From: Deltaproteobacteria bacterium
GTDB taxonomy: Bacteria; Desulfobacterota; Desulfarculia; Adiutricales; Adiutricaceae
Assembly (NCBI GenBank): GCA_031257535.1
Contig: JAIROO010000106.1
Location: forward strand, 1 to 34,358
Reading direction: 5' to 3'
Length of the DNA: 34,358 nt
The position numbers and the translations under genes were made by a program. The stretch's first letter is position 1; each line of letters starts with the position of its first letter. The notes beneath the pieces were generated by a model. The model did no database searches, was not told where the DNA came from, and saw nothing but the letters and a program-made list of their open reading frames with translations. This document shows positions 1 to 9,185 of the stretch, in pieces.

Positions 1-260
1 TAGCCAGGATTATACTTAAATCTGGCAGGGCTAAGGTTGTGAGAAGGGAGCCTTTAACTATCAAACGCATTCATCCGCTAGACTAAAGTCTACCGGTTTT
101 CTGCGAAAGATTTTATAAATTTTTGGCTTTAAGATTAGTTACTTTCCTAAAAAAGCCAACATCTTTTGAATCGTCAGCTTTTTGGCTTTAGCGCGAAGAG
201 AAAAAACGTCGCGCACGGCGATTTTTTTAAATTTCGATCGCCTATATAAGGAGGTTAGCC

Positions 261-367
261 ATGGTTATTCGCTTGAGTTTATGAGAGTTCTGGCCGTCTT
301 TTTGGCTGGTCTGGTTTTAGGTGGCCAAAAGTGGAGTTCCCGCGCTGTTGAGTCAGGCTGGCTATAA
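261..367 (+). pseudogene. Tiny overlapping frames behind a strong ribosome binding site, possible frameshifted secreted-protein remnant
   Basis: AAGGAGG at 248-254 lies 6 bases before ATG at 261. That frame encodes only MVIRLSL and stops at 284. Its TGA overlaps an ATG at 281 (ATGA), which opens a 28-residue frame to 367 starting MRVLAVFLAGLVLGG, a hydrophobic signal-like stretch. Either this is a leader-peptide pair joined by translational coupling, or a gene that lost its frame near 281 and its 3' end. The ribosome binding site is the only strong signal. I do not recognise the product. Confidence 0.25.
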
Positions 368-432
368 AGTTACGCGCTTTTAGGTATTTTTAAAATAAAT
401 ATATAACTTTAGATTTTAAAGAATAGATAAGT

Positions 433-537
433 GTGAATCAATGTAAGTTTTTAATCGTTTTTATGGTCCTTTTGCTTTATCTAACTTTGATTGGCCAAAA
501 CGCGGCTTGCGCGAACCAATTCGCTTCTGTTTTTTAA
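433..537 (+). pseudogene. Possible truncated secreted-protein N-terminus
   Basis: A 34-codon frame starting at GTG encodes a signal-peptide-like sequence: a polar MNQCK start, a hydrophobic core FLIVFMVLLLYLTLIG and a small-residue region NAACANQ that could hold a cleavage site. The frame ends at TAA inside the transposon-like end at 528-561. This could mean that insertion of the element cut off the rest of the gene. There is no clear ribosome binding site, so this may be chance. Confidence 0.25.
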
Positions 538-561
538 AACAGGGTTTTTACGAGGCCATCA
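528..561 (-). repeat. Lone MITE/IS terminal inverted repeat
   Basis: Read on the minus strand, the sequence begins TGATGGCCTCGTAAAAACCC and continues into TGTTTT. This matches the left end of the 141-bp elements at 29289 and 33634. The opposite end expected about 141 bases away (near 421) is not present, so this is a solo end, a decayed copy, or the end of a longer element. Confidence 0.6.
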
Positions 562-642
562 AGACTATCCGCCGATCAAAAAAAATGGCCGTTTAGGAAT
601 AATCTAAAATTTTTACGCCATAGCGAAGATATATTGACACTT

Positions 643-687
643 AAAACGCCGCCAAAAAAGCCTTAAAGAAGTTTTTGGCGGCGTTTT
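643..687 (-). terminator. Strong bidirectional rho-independent terminator
   Basis: A perfect 16-bp stem pairs 643-658 (AAAACGCCGCCAAAAA) with 672-687, around a 13-base loop. The A and T tracts at the stem ends give a U run in either direction. It lies about 65 bases past the stop codon of mmsA and closes that minus-strand operon. Confidence 0.85.
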
Positions 688-753
688 AATAATTTAGCCC
701 TTAAAAAAAATCCAAAAGCCAATCAGTTAGCCAAGGGTGGCCTTAAAAAACTG

Positions 754-2274
754 TTAAAGTTGTTTGTTAATCGTCCCTTCCCAGGTGCTAACCCGGGCCT
801 CTTGGGACTCCTCGGGGGAGATCCACTTGGTGGTCACGGTCTTAACCCGGGTGTAGAACCTTAAACCGTCGCGACCTAAGCAGTGGAGATCGCCAAAAAA
901 AGACCTTTTATTGCCAGAAAAGGGGAAAAAGCCCAAAGGCACGGGAATGCCGACATTGACTCCGACCATGCCGCCGTCGGTATGTCGGACGAACTCCCGA
1001 CTATAATAACCACTAGTCGTAAAAATCGACGACCCATTGGCGAAACGATTGGCGTTCATTAAAGCTAAGCCTTCTTCGAAACTCGCGCAGCGCTTGACGC
1101 ACAAGACCGGGCCAAAGATCTCCTGGTCGCCCACGGTCATTTTGGGTTTGACCTTATCTAATATAGTGGGCCCCACGAAATAACCGTTTTCAAAACCTTT
1201 GGGGCGACAACCCCGGCCGTCTAACACTAATTCCGCCCCTTCCTCTACCCCTTTCGCGATCCATTTTTCCACCGAGTCTTTTTGACCTTGGCTAACTAAG
1301 GGGCCTAAATGGGTCGCGGGATCGTAGGCCGCCCCAATGACTAGCTCTTGGGCTAATTTTTTAATAATTTTTACGAACTCGTCGGCCACGGGCTCTTGGA
1401 CCACGACCACGGGTAAGGCCATACACCTTTGACCAGCGCACCCAAAAGCCGAGTTGACGACCCTTCTCGCGGTCCACTCTAAAGGCGCGTCCTCTAAAAT
1501 CAAGGCGTGGTTTTTAGCTTCCGTTAAAGCCTGGACCCTTTTGCCCGCGGCCGCCGCTTGACCGTAAACGATTTTCCCGACCGACTCGGACCCAACGAAA
1601 GACACCCCGTTAATCTCGGGATGGGCGATCAGATCGGCCAAAGCCTCGCGACCGCAAGTAATAAGGTTGACCACCCCTTTAGGGAGACCCGCCTCGATCA
1701 TCAGCTCCAATAAACGCATGGCCGACTGGGGCACCATACTGGCCGCCTTTAAAACCATACAATTGCCGCTGACAATACACTGAGGCGTAAACCAACCAAA
1801 AGGAATCATGGCCGGGAAATTATACGGAGCCACCCCCAAAAAGACCCCGACCGGCAGCCGGTAGAGGTTAATGTCGTGGGACCGGGTGGCGTCCATTAAA
1901 GAGTAACCTTGTAACTCCAAGGGAGCGCTTAAGGACAGCTCGCAGGCTTCGATGACCTTAAAAACGTCGCCTTTGGACTCCTCGTAATTTTTACCCATCT
2001 CCGTGGCCACCAAAATAGATAGCTCTTCGAAGTGTTGGTAAACCAGCTCCCGAAACCGAAAAATTAACTGGGTCCTAACCGCCACCGGTTGACCCGACCA
2101 GTCTGGAAAAGCCGCTCGCGCGGCTTTAACCGCGGCCTCGGCTTCGGCGGGAGAGCAGACCGGGGCTTCGGCGATTTGTTCGCCAGTGGATGGATTCATG
2201 ACTGGGGTATAGCGACCTGAAGTCGACTCCAACCATTCGTTGTTGACGCAGTACTTTAGCCTCTTAATAGCCAT
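754..2274 (-). CDS. mmsA: Methylmalonate/malonate-semialdehyde dehydrogenase (CoA-acylating)
   Basis: Aldehyde dehydrogenase superfamily enzyme that oxidises (methyl)malonate semialdehyde with NAD+ and CoA to propionyl- or acetyl-CoA plus CO2 in the cytoplasm. Seen: the family motif GQRCMAL with catalytic Cys284, the AKNH motif near 253-256 in place of the ELGGK of hydrolytic ALDHs, NANRFANGSSIFT, and the C-terminal NVGIPVPLGFFPFSG and FFGDLH motifs typical of MmsA/IolA. I chose the ATG at 2274 (506 aa), which has AAAGGAG about 7 bases upstream. A longer frame from 2349 overlaps the end of the upstream alcohol dehydrogenase and adds an unrelated basic leader. The gene lies 65 bases after that dehydrogenase, so the two are probably co-transcribed. 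Without inositol or valine genes nearby the in vivo substrate is open. Confidence 0.9.
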   Translation of the reverse strand: MAIKRLKYCVNNEWLESTSGRYTPVMNPSTGEQIAEAPVCSPAEAEAAVKAARAAFPDWSGQPVAVRTQLIFRFRELVYQHFEELSILVATEMGKNYEESKGDVFKVIEACELSLSAPLELQGYSLMDATRSHDINLYRLPVGVFLGVAPYNFPAMIPFGWFTPQCIVSGNCMVLKAASMVPQSAMRLLELMIEAGLPKGVVNLITCGREALADLIAHPEINGVSFVGSESVGKIVYGQAAAAGKRVQALTEAKNHALILEDAPLEWTARRVVNSAFGCAGQRCMALPVVVVQEPVADEFVKIIKKLAQELVIGAAYDPATHLGPLVSQGQKDSVEKWIAKGVEEGAELVLDGRGCRPKGFENGYFVGPTILDKVKPKMTVGDQEIFGPVLCVKRCASFEEGLALMNANRFANGSSIFTTSGYYSREFVRHTDGGMVGVNVGIPVPLGFFPFSGNKRSFFGDLHCLGRDGLRFYTRVKTVTTKWISPEESQEARVSTWEGTINKQL

Positions 2275-2339
2275 GGCGGCTCTCCTTTTTCGGGGCCAAA
2301 AACTTTTTGCCCCAAAGTTTTTTTTGTGGGCGTTTTTGG

Positions 2340-3497
2340 TTAGAGACAAGCGTAGTAAAGCTCGATAATTTCTTCCTTAGTCGCGATTTTGGGGTTATTA
2401 CCCGGACTACCGCTAGCTATAGCGTCGTCGGCCATTTTGCTCACTACTGGATCGAGCTTGTCTTTAATCACGCCTAAGGCGGCTAACCCCGGCACCTCTA
2501 GGTCTTTAACGATTCGGGCGACTAAAACCGCCCCGCTTTCGGCGGTCTTTTGATCGTTACCTAAATCAGGCAGACCCATAGCTTTAGCCACTTCAGCGTA
2601 ACGGGAGTAATTCCCAGACAAAGAAAACTCCATGACTTTAGCTAAAAGAGCGGCGTTAGAGACGCCATGGGCCACGTGAAAAATAGCCCCCACCGGTCGC
2701 GACATGCCATGGACCAAGGCCACGGAAGAGTTAGAAAAAGCCATGCCCGCCTCTAAAGCCCCTAAAAGAGTCTCGGAGCGAGCGGTCACGTTCGCCGGAT
2801 CCGCGTAAGCCACGGGTAAGTTTTTGACTAAAAGCTTAATGGCCGATAAAGCCAAAAGGTCAGTAATGGGCTGGGCTTTTCGGGAAACATAGGCTTCAAT
2901 GGCGTGAGTCAAGGCGTCTAAACCAGTGGCCGCGGTTAAGCCTTTGGGCATGCCTAAAGTTAAAAGAGGATCGACTAAAGCCGTTTGCGGCATGATCCGA
3001 GCGCTAATAATGAGCATTTTGACGTTATTAACCGTGTCGGCGATAATCGTCGTGGCCGTGGCTTCGCTACCGGTCCCGGCCGTCGTGGGCACGGCGATCA
3101 AAGGCAAGGCGTTAACTTTGATCTTGTCGATCCCCATGTAATCTTGGATCCGACCAGGGTTGGTGGCCATAAAACTAACCGCTTTGGCCACGTCAATGGG
3201 ACTGCCCCCGCCCACGGCCACTAAAAGGTCGGCTTTTTCCGCCTTTAAAAGAGCCAAAGCCGCGTCCACGTGCTCGATGGTAGGCTCGGTATTGACCGAG
3301 GAAAACACGCCGTAGCTTAGGCCTTTGACGTCTAAGGCTTTTTTAATGGGGTCCAGCGCCCCAGATTTAGCCAAAAAATCGTCAGTGACGATTATGATCT
3401 TTTTAGCTCCTAAGCGCGTAGCTTCGTCGCCAACCTTTAAAGCCGCGTTCTGGCCAAAATGGACGATGGGTGGAACGCGAAGCAGAAAATTATCCAT
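2340..3497 (-). CDS. Iron-containing alcohol dehydrogenase
   Basis: Group III (Fe-type) NAD(P)-dependent alcohol dehydrogenase of usual length (385 aa). Seen: the dinucleotide-binding GGGSPIDVAK at 96-105, PTTAGTGSEAT at 137-147, and the metal ligands Asp194 and His198 (GLDALTHAIEAY), His263 (LVHG) and His277 (FHVAHG). AAGGAG lies 7 bases before the ATG. It is the first gene of a minus-strand pair with mmsA. The pairing suggests it interconverts a short hydroxy compound, such as 3-hydroxypropionate, and the semialdehyde used by MmsA. That substrate is inference: the family also contains 1,3-propanediol, butanol and lactaldehyde dehydrogenases, and the sequence alone does not decide. Confidence 0.9.
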   Translation of the reverse strand: MDNFLLRVPPIVHFGQNAALKVGDEATRLGAKKIIIVTDDFLAKSGALDPIKKALDVKGLSYGVFSSVNTEPTIEHVDAALALLKAEKADLLVAVGGGSPIDVAKAVSFMATNPGRIQDYMGIDKIKVNALPLIAVPTTAGTGSEATATTIIADTVNNVKMLIISARIMPQTALVDPLLTLGMPKGLTAATGLDALTHAIEAYVSRKAQPITDLLALSAIKLLVKNLPVAYADPANVTARSETLLGALEAGMAFSNSSVALVHGMSRPVGAIFHVAHGVSNAALLAKVMEFSLSGNYSRYAEVAKAMGLPDLGNDQKTAESGAVLVARIVKDLEVPGLAALGVIKDKLDPVVSKMADDAIASGSPGNNPKIATKEEIIELYYACL

Positions 3498-4240
3498 AAA
3501 AAGGCTCCTTAACGTTTCGTTATAGGGGTTGCCAAAAACAAACTAAGCCCAAAAAACAAGGGAGAGACTCCATTTTTTAAGCCTTTTAGCCATAAGAATG
3601 GTAAATAAAGTCTTAAAGGCCCAAAAAAATAAGCTCGCTATAACTAAAAAAAAGAGAGCCCTTAGCCTAAAATTATAAATTAGGCTTAACCGTCCCCCGA
3701 CCAAAAGGCGCTTTTTTAGCTTAAAGTTTTTAGGGTCAAATTTTTTATATTTTTTAATATTTAATTATATAAGTTTTATTTATTTTCTAGTACATAGTTT
3801 TATTCTATTAAGTGAGATATGTTATCATTTTTAGCCGCGCAAATATAGTAGTTTTTGATAAAATTTTCAAGATTAAAAGTTATCGTATCAAATTGTCTTT
3901 TAACTGCAGTCATGTATTATCAATATAATAATATATATAATATAAGTTATAACACGTAAAATTTTAACAACTTAGGCCATTTATTTTAGGTTACTCCGGC
4001 AAAATAGCCTGGAACTAACGCTACGCGAACTGCCTTTTAACCACTTCTTAAGCGCGTTTTAAGCGCGTCTTACTCACTTCTAACCACGTTTAACCTCGTC
4101 TTAAGCTGGTCTTACCAGGTCTTAGTCAGGTCTTAGTCAGGTCTTAGCTAGGCCTTAACTAAGCCTAACGTCGCTTAATTGAACGATCCAAATAAGTTCC
4201 AAGTTTTTTTGAAGGGCTTATTTTAATTTCTTAAGCTTTT
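3498..4240. other. AT-rich intergenic region between adh and the PTS genes
   Basis: Contains the presumed promoter region of the minus-strand dehydrogenase operon (just above 3497) and the end of the PTS transcript. A small inverted repeat (TTAGCCTAA / TTAGGCTTAA) lies near 3661-3690. 3720-3960 is very AT-rich and shows no gene. A cluster of short direct repeats lies near 4097-4152. Confidence 0.6.
4097..4152. repeat. Short direct repeats, about 11-bp period
   Basis: The word AGGTCTTAG recurs in near-tandem (CAGGTCTTAGT, then CAGGTCTTAGT, then CAGGTCTTAGC), preceded by more degenerate versions such as CTGGTCTTACC. It lies downstream of the PTS permease gene. No function is evident. Confidence 0.6.
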
Positions 4241-6040
4241 TTAGATTAACGGTAAATACCGCTCCGGGTCAAGGCCAACGATGAGCTGAGTCTCCTCGCC
4301 TTTTTCTGGCTTCAAGATCCCGAAACCAGCTTTTTGGGCCGCGGTCTTATCAATTAAGGTAGGATCCTTAAGTTTGGCCAGTAACCGCGTCGCCCCGCCA
4401 GCGACTACTTGGATAACGTTAGCCGCTCCGCCTAAAGCGGCTAAAGCGGCTTCTTTTTCTTTAAGATCCAGGGGCGCGACTTCGACGCGAGGGACTTTTA
4501 TGGTCTCGGTCGCCTGGCTGGCCTGACTAATCTTACGCGCCTCTAAGTCGGCCGGGCTCAGTTCAGCCTCGGAACCGGCCTGCTTTAAGTAGGCGTCCAT
4601 CTCCGTTTTTAGGTTCCCAGCTTTTGTGCCAAAAATAGCTTGGACCGCGTTACCAGCCTCGACCACTCCCGCCGCCCCTAAAGCTTTAAGGCTGCCCGAG
4701 CTGACCTTAGAGGGATCGGCGACGCTGACCCTTAACCGCGTCACGCAGGCGTCGAGGTGAGTGATGTTACTCCGTCCTCCAAAAGCCAAAACTAGGTTCC
4801 GGGCCACCCCAAACTCCCCAGAAGTGTCTAAGACCGTAACGCCACCGTCCTCGTCTTCCCGGCCGGGAGTTTTAAGGTTAAATATTCGAATAGCCGCCCA
4901 AAAGATCCCGTAATAAAGGAGGGCGTACAAAGGCCCGATCACAAAGACCAACCACGGTTTTGCGTCAAGCTTCCAATATAATAATAGATCTATGCCGCCA
5001 TGAGAAAAGGAGTAGCCAATATGAGCCCCGACGAAATTCATGAGAGCGAAGGCCGCGCCAGTCAAAAACGCGTGCAAAACGTATAACAGTGGGGCCACGA
5101 ACATAAAAGAAAACTCAATGGGCTCGGTTATGCCCGTCAAGAAAGAGGTCAAAGCCGCCGAGACCATAATCCCGCCCACCCGGACTCTCTCTTCTGGTCT
5201 CGCCTGCCGCCACATGGCCAGAGCCGCGGCGGGCAGACCCCACATCTTCACTAAAAACCCCCCGCTTAAAATGCCCGCGGTTTTATCCCCCTCGAAGAAT
5301 CGGTTTATATCCCCGTGGACTATGTTTTGGGTCTCGGGATTGACGTAAGACCCAATCTCAAAGAAAAACGGCACGTTCCAAGCGTGATGGAGGCCAAAAG
5401 GCAGTAACAGTCGCTCCACGACCCCATAGACGGCCCCGGCTAAGGTGGGATTGGAGTAGGCCGCCCAATTGGAAAACTTGGCGATTAAACCTTGAACCGG
5501 GGGCCAGACGTAACTTAAAACCATCCCTAAAACCAAAGCCCCGACCCCAGTTATGATGGGCACAAAACGTTTGCCAGCGAAAAACGACAAATAATTGGGT
5601 AACTCAATCCGATAAAACCGGTTAAAGAAATACGCGCTTAAACCCCCCACGAGGATCCCGCCAAAAACGCCGGTGTTTAAACTGAGCATCCCCAAGACCT
5701 TAGCCACCTCTCCCACCTCGGGATCGGGGTTTAAACCCATGACGTCAATGGCCATAACGCCTAAGGTGGCCACCATGACTAGGTAGCCCACCACCGCCGA
5801 CAGAGCCGCCGATCCGTCGTTTCGCGTAAAACCCAAAGCCACGCCCACGGCGAAGACGAGGCCCAAGTTGTCAAAGATGACGCTCCCCCCATGTTTCATG
5901 ATGTCCATTAAAAATTTGGGGACAAAACTAAAATCAGAGGACCCTAAACCCAAAAGAAGGCCCGCCACCGGCAAAATGGCCACGGGAAGCATCAGGGATT
6001 TACCGATTTTATGTAAAAAACCTAAAGCGTTTCTGAACAT
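4241..6040 (-). CDS. PTS sugar permease, EIICB of glucose/GlcNAc family with extra degenerate IIB domain
   Basis: Membrane permease that imports a sugar and phosphorylates it. The IIC domain (about 1-390) has many hydrophobic segments and the conserved GITEPIEF motif at 303-310. The IIB domain (about 410-490) carries the phospho-accepting cysteine, C432, in [10 protein letters not shown] second IIB-like stretch at about 525-599 repeats the pattern ([18 protein letters not shown]) but has Gly548/549 where the cysteine belongs, so it cannot carry phosphate. This IIC-IIB-pseudoIIB layout and the 599-aa length resemble NagE-type permeases that partner with an EIIA-HPr-EI fusion, which is exactly what lies upstream. 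Substrate is glucose or N-acetylglucosamine by family; which one is not decided. GAGGAAGG precedes the ATG. Confidence 0.88.
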   Translation of the reverse strand: MFRNALGFLHKIGKSLMLPVAILPVAGLLLGLGSSDFSFVPKFLMDIMKHGGSVIFDNLGLVFAVGVALGFTRNDGSAALSAVVGYLVMVATLGVMAIDVMGLNPDPEVGEVAKVLGMLSLNTGVFGGILVGGLSAYFFNRFYRIELPNYLSFFAGKRFVPIITGVGALVLGMVLSYVWPPVQGLIAKFSNWAAYSNPTLAGAVYGVVERLLLPFGLHHAWNVPFFFEIGSYVNPETQNIVHGDINRFFEGDKTAGILSGGFLVKMWGLPAAALAMWRQARPEERVRVGGIMVSAALTSFLTGITEPIEFSFMFVAPLLYVLHAFLTGAAFALMNFVGAHIGYSFSHGGIDLLLYWKLDAKPWLVFVIGPLYALLYYGIFWAAIRIFNLKTPGREDEDGGVTVLDTSGEFGVARNLVLAFGGRSNITHLDACVTRLRVSVADPSKVSSGSLKALGAAGVVEAGNAVQAIFGTKAGNLKTEMDAYLKQAGSEAELSPADLEARKISQASQATETIKVPRVEVAPLDLKEKEAALAALGGAANVIQVVAGGATRLLAKLKDPTLIDKTAAQKAGFGILKPEKGEETQLIVGLDPERYLPLI

Positions 6041-6187
6041 CTTGGTCCCTTCCTCTTTTTTAGTCCGCTAATTTTAGCTAAAAAGGCCTTGCGAGTTTTG
6101 GGGGCTAATAGAAAAAATATTATTTTTTTGGTCTATTTTTTAAGAGCTAAGTATCTGTTTTTATAAGCTAAATATAGATTTTAAATC

Positions 6188-6215
6188 GCGAGAAAAAAAT
6201 AATTTTTTTTCTCGC
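6188..6215 (-). other. Perfect inverted repeat (hairpin) between PTS genes
   Basis: GCGAGAAAAAAA pairs with TTTTTTTTCTCGC. It lies in the 269-base gap between the fusion gene and the permease gene, read through if the two are co-transcribed. It could be a terminator, attenuator or RNA processing site. Confidence 0.55.
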
Positions 6216-6222
6216 TATAAAT

Positions 6223-6254
6223 CTTTGTCGCTACAAAACTTGGCCGCGACAAAG
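6223..6254 (-). other. Second hairpin upstream of PTS permease
   Basis: A perfect 9-bp stem, CTTTGTCGC (6223-6231) with GCGACAAAG (6246-6254), around a 14-base loop. In the minus-strand transcript it comes first, directly followed by the A/U-stem hairpin at 6188-6215. Two hairpins in series between cistrons suggest differential expression or RNA cleavage. Confidence 0.55.
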
Positions 6255-6309
6255 CCGCTAAAAATCGTTGGCCGCTAAAAAATCGTTTTTTAGGCCCCTT
6301 TGCTTTTAA

Positions 6310-8850
6310 CTAACCTATCTCTTGGGCTAGATAGGCCCTTACCTCAGCCCCAGACCGGAGGCTCAAGGCTTTTTGGGCGATGGTCTGACATTGACTAAAG
6401 TTTAAGCGCCTGACTAAAGCTTTAATAGCCGGAATGGAGCCGACGCTAACGCTTAACTCGTCCACCCCTAAACCAACTAAAACCGGCCCCGCCACGACTT
6501 CCCCGGCGACTCCGCCGCAGACCCCGACCCATTTGCCAAAAGCGTGGGCCCCTTTAACGGTCTGGTCAATAAGCTTTAAAACCGCGGGATGGAGAGCGTC
6601 GGCCATTTTAGCCAGTTTAGGATGACCGCGGTCAATGGCTAAGGCGTATTGAGTCAGATCGTTGGTGCCAATGGAAAAAAAGTCCGCCTCTTGGGCCAGC
6701 TCATAAGCCAAAAGAGCCGCGGCCGGGACCTCGACCATAAGCCCTATCTTGACTTCTTCGGTGATCGAAAGGGCCTTTTTTTCCTCTAAAACCAGATCCC
6801 GAGCCTCTTGAAACTCAGCGACGTTGGTGACCATGGGAAACATTATGTGCAGCTTAGAGTAAGGAGCGGCCTTTAGAATAGCCCGGATCTGCCCACGAAA
6901 CAGATCGGTCCCCAAGAGATTGAGCCGGATCCCGCGGACCCCTAAAAAGGGATTGACCTCATGGGGTAAAGGTAAATAGGCTAAAGGTTTGTCGCCGCCC
7001 ACGTCCAAGGTCCGGACCACTAGATCCCGATTTGGCCCCAAGGCTTTGGCGATGGCCACGTAAACCGCCTCCTGCTCATTTTGGTCAGGAGCGGTAGCTC
7101 GCCTTAAAAACAAAAACTCCGAGCGTAATAAGCCCACCCCCTCGCCGCCTAACTTCGGGATCTCAGTGGCCTCGGCTAAACCGCCGACGTTGCCCACCAC
7201 TTTGACCTTATGCTCGTCTAAGGTGACGGCCTCGGCCAGAGCGGCGCTTAACTCTTGGCGCCTTAACTCTTCGGCTTCTTGGCGAACTTTTTGGACCGCC
7301 GCCACTTCTTCTTCCGTGGGAAAAAGCCTTAACTCCCCTTTAGCTCCGTCTAAAATGGCCAAAGTCCCTGTGGGGATCTCTAAAGCTCGCTCCTCAATGG
7401 CGGCGATGGCGGGGAGATTGGCGGCCCTGGCTAAAATCGAGGCGTGGGAGGTGGCCGAACCGCCGGTGATGGCGAACCCTTGGATCTTAGACTTGTCTAA
7501 AGAGGCCGTATCCGACGGAGTCAGATCCTCGGCCACTAAGATGGCGTTGGCCGGAAGCTCGACCGTGGTCGTCTTGGCGTCGGTTAAGTTTAAAAGAACC
7601 CGCCGTCCAACGTCGCGCACGTCGTTGGCCCGGCCCGCCAAGAGCTCGTTATTCAGTTTCGCTAATGACTCGGCCTGGCTAGTAAAGGCTTTTCGCCAGG
7701 CGAAGGCCGCGCTCTGGCCCAAAGCGATCCCTTGAGCGGCCGACGACAATAGCTCGGGATCCTCTAAGATCTCCTCGTGAGCGGCGAAGATGGCGGCTTT
7801 ACCGGACTCGGCTTTTTTTCTTAAGTCGTTTTGGAGCTCTTTTAGCTCTAAGCTCGCCTTTTTTATCGCCGCCCTAAGCGACTCGTTTTCATCCTCTGGG
7901 TTTTGGCCCTTTTCCGTAACCGCGATATCTTGGTAACGAAGCTGGTAAACCTCGCCTAAGGCCAAGCCCGGGGACGCCGAGACCCCTAATAAAATCTTAG
8001 GGTTAGCCGAGACCTTTTTGGGGGCTTTGGGTTTAGGCGGGGTGACTGGCTCGCCATGAAGATTTTCCCCTAAGCCCGCGGCCAAGAGCGGACCTAACTC
8101 CGTCAAAGCCTCGACCGCGTCGTCGCCCGTGGCCCTTAAGACGACGCGGTCATGGGCTTTAACCTCTAACCCCATGACCGAGATGACGCTTTTGGCGTTG
8201 GCCTTAGCCCCACCTTCGACTTTTTCTAGGTAAATGGCGCTTTTATAGCGTTTGGCGTGATTGGCTAAGACGGCTGAGGGCCTGGCGTGGAGTCCAGCTG
8301 GGTTTAGAATAACGATGGGATCGGTGACCAATTCTTTTTCGGGAATTTCCATCGCCGCGCCGCCTAGGGCGTCGGCTAAAAGGGTGGCCGTTAAAATCGT
8401 CGTCTCTTTGGCCACCACATAACCTAAAGTCGCTTTTAAGCCCAAGACGCGCTCAACGTTCGCGATGGCTAAAATGGTCAAAAGACTTTTGGCGTTTTTA
8501 ACTACATAGTCCGCGTCAAAAAGGATTAGAGGATCCCCAACCGCGACGGTCTGGCCTTCTCGGACTAAGGCCTTAAACCCTCGCCCTTTTAAAAGGACCG
8601 TCTCTAAGCCGACGTGCATGAGGATTTCTAAGCCAAAGTCGGTGGTAATGGTTAAGGCGTGGAGCGAGGAGTGCAGAAGAGTGACCCGGCCGGCGCAAGG
8701 ACTAACTAAACGCTCTTCGGTCGGATCAATGGCCACCCCGTCGCCCACCATTTTTTGAGCGAAAGTTGGGTCTGGGACTTTTTCTAAAGGCGTGGCCAGA
8801 CCAGAAATAGGCGCGAGAAGAACTAGACTAGGCGTATTTGTCGAGGGCAT
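6310..8850 (-). CDS. PTS EIIA(Glc)-HPr-Enzyme I fusion phosphotransferase
   Basis: Cytoplasmic multiphosphoryl transfer protein that takes phosphate from PEP to the permease. Domains from the ATG at 8850 (846 aa): EIIA(Glc) at about 10-155 with the His pair H64 and H79 (LHALTITT, ILMHVGLETV, spaced 15 as in E. coli EIIA); HPr at about 175-260 with His188 in NPAGLHARPSA and Ser221; Enzyme I at about 285-846 with His469 in GGSATSHASILARAANLP and Cys778 in GVCGGVAGE. I prefer the ATG at 8850 because GGAG precedes it; a longer TTG start at 8910 adds an arginine-rich leader with no ribosome binding site. The architecture and length match NagF-type proteins, and the partner IIC-IIB permease lies next downstream, so the pair forms a complete PTS. 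Confidence 0.93.
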   Translation of the reverse strand: MPSTNTPSLVLLAPISGLATPLEKVPDPTFAQKMVGDGVAIDPTEERLVSPCAGRVTLLHSSLHALTITTDFGLEILMHVGLETVLLKGRGFKALVREGQTVAVGDPLILFDADYVVKNAKSLLTILAIANVERVLGLKATLGYVVAKETTILTATLLADALGGAAMEIPEKELVTDPIVILNPAGLHARPSAVLANHAKRYKSAIYLEKVEGGAKANAKSVISVMGLEVKAHDRVVLRATGDDAVEALTELGPLLAAGLGENLHGEPVTPPKPKAPKKVSANPKILLGVSASPGLALGEVYQLRYQDIAVTEKGQNPEDENESLRAAIKKASLELKELQNDLRKKAESGKAAIFAAHEEILEDPELLSSAAQGIALGQSAAFAWRKAFTSQAESLAKLNNELLAGRANDVRDVGRRVLLNLTDAKTTTVELPANAILVAEDLTPSDTASLDKSKIQGFAITGGSATSHASILARAANLPAIAAIEERALEIPTGTLAILDGAKGELRLFPTEEEVAAVQKVRQEAEELRRQELSAALAEAVTLDEHKVKVVGNVGGLAEATEIPKLGGEGVGLLRSEFLFLRRATAPDQNEQEAVYVAIAKALGPNRDLVVRTLDVGGDKPLAYLPLPHEVNPFLGVRGIRLNLLGTDLFRGQIRAILKAAPYSKLHIMFPMVTNVAEFQEARDLVLEEKKALSITEEVKIGLMVEVPAAALLAYELAQEADFFSIGTNDLTQYALAIDRGHPKLAKMADALHPAVLKLIDQTVKGAHAFGKWVGVCGGVAGEVVAGPVLVGLGVDELSVSVGSIPAIKALVRRLNFSQCQTIAQKALSLRSGAEVRAYLAQEIG

Positions 8851-9067
8851 AAGGGTCTCTCCACGGCTAAAAGGGACGGTTTGGAGAAGACGGCGGGCGG
8901 CGGCCGACAATCTTAGGGCCGGGCCGCGTTTTTTTCTAAGACGAGCGACTACATAAGGCGACTATTGGACTTGACTAAAGAACGTTAGCTAGAGTTGTAT
9001 GGTACAAATTCCAAAGTTTTAGTAAATAAGTACTAAACACAGAGAAAAAACTTAAAAAACGAAAAAA

Positions 9068-9185
9068 GATGAAAGGCGTTAAAGGCAAAAAAACAAAAAA
9101 GAGACGAAAAAAGATGAAAGGCGTTAAAGGCAAAAAAAACAAAAAAAAGATGAAAGGCGTTAAAGGCAAAAAAACAAAAAAAAGA
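9068..9185. repeat. Tandem repeat, 3 copies, 36/45-bp spacing
   Basis: The core GATGAAAGGCGTTAAAGGC followed by an A-rich run starts at 9068, 9113 and 9149. The copies are almost identical in the core and differ mainly in the A-rich part. This points to recent slippage or duplication. Confidence 0.85.

Larger units (their letters stand above)
1..642. other. AT-rich non-coding region with small remnants
   Basis: No full-length gene is visible. The stretch holds a short frame pair behind a good ribosome binding site (261-367), a short frame with a secretion-signal-like start (433-537) and a lone transposon-type end (528-561). The first 180 bases show no feature I can name. Confidence 0.6.
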
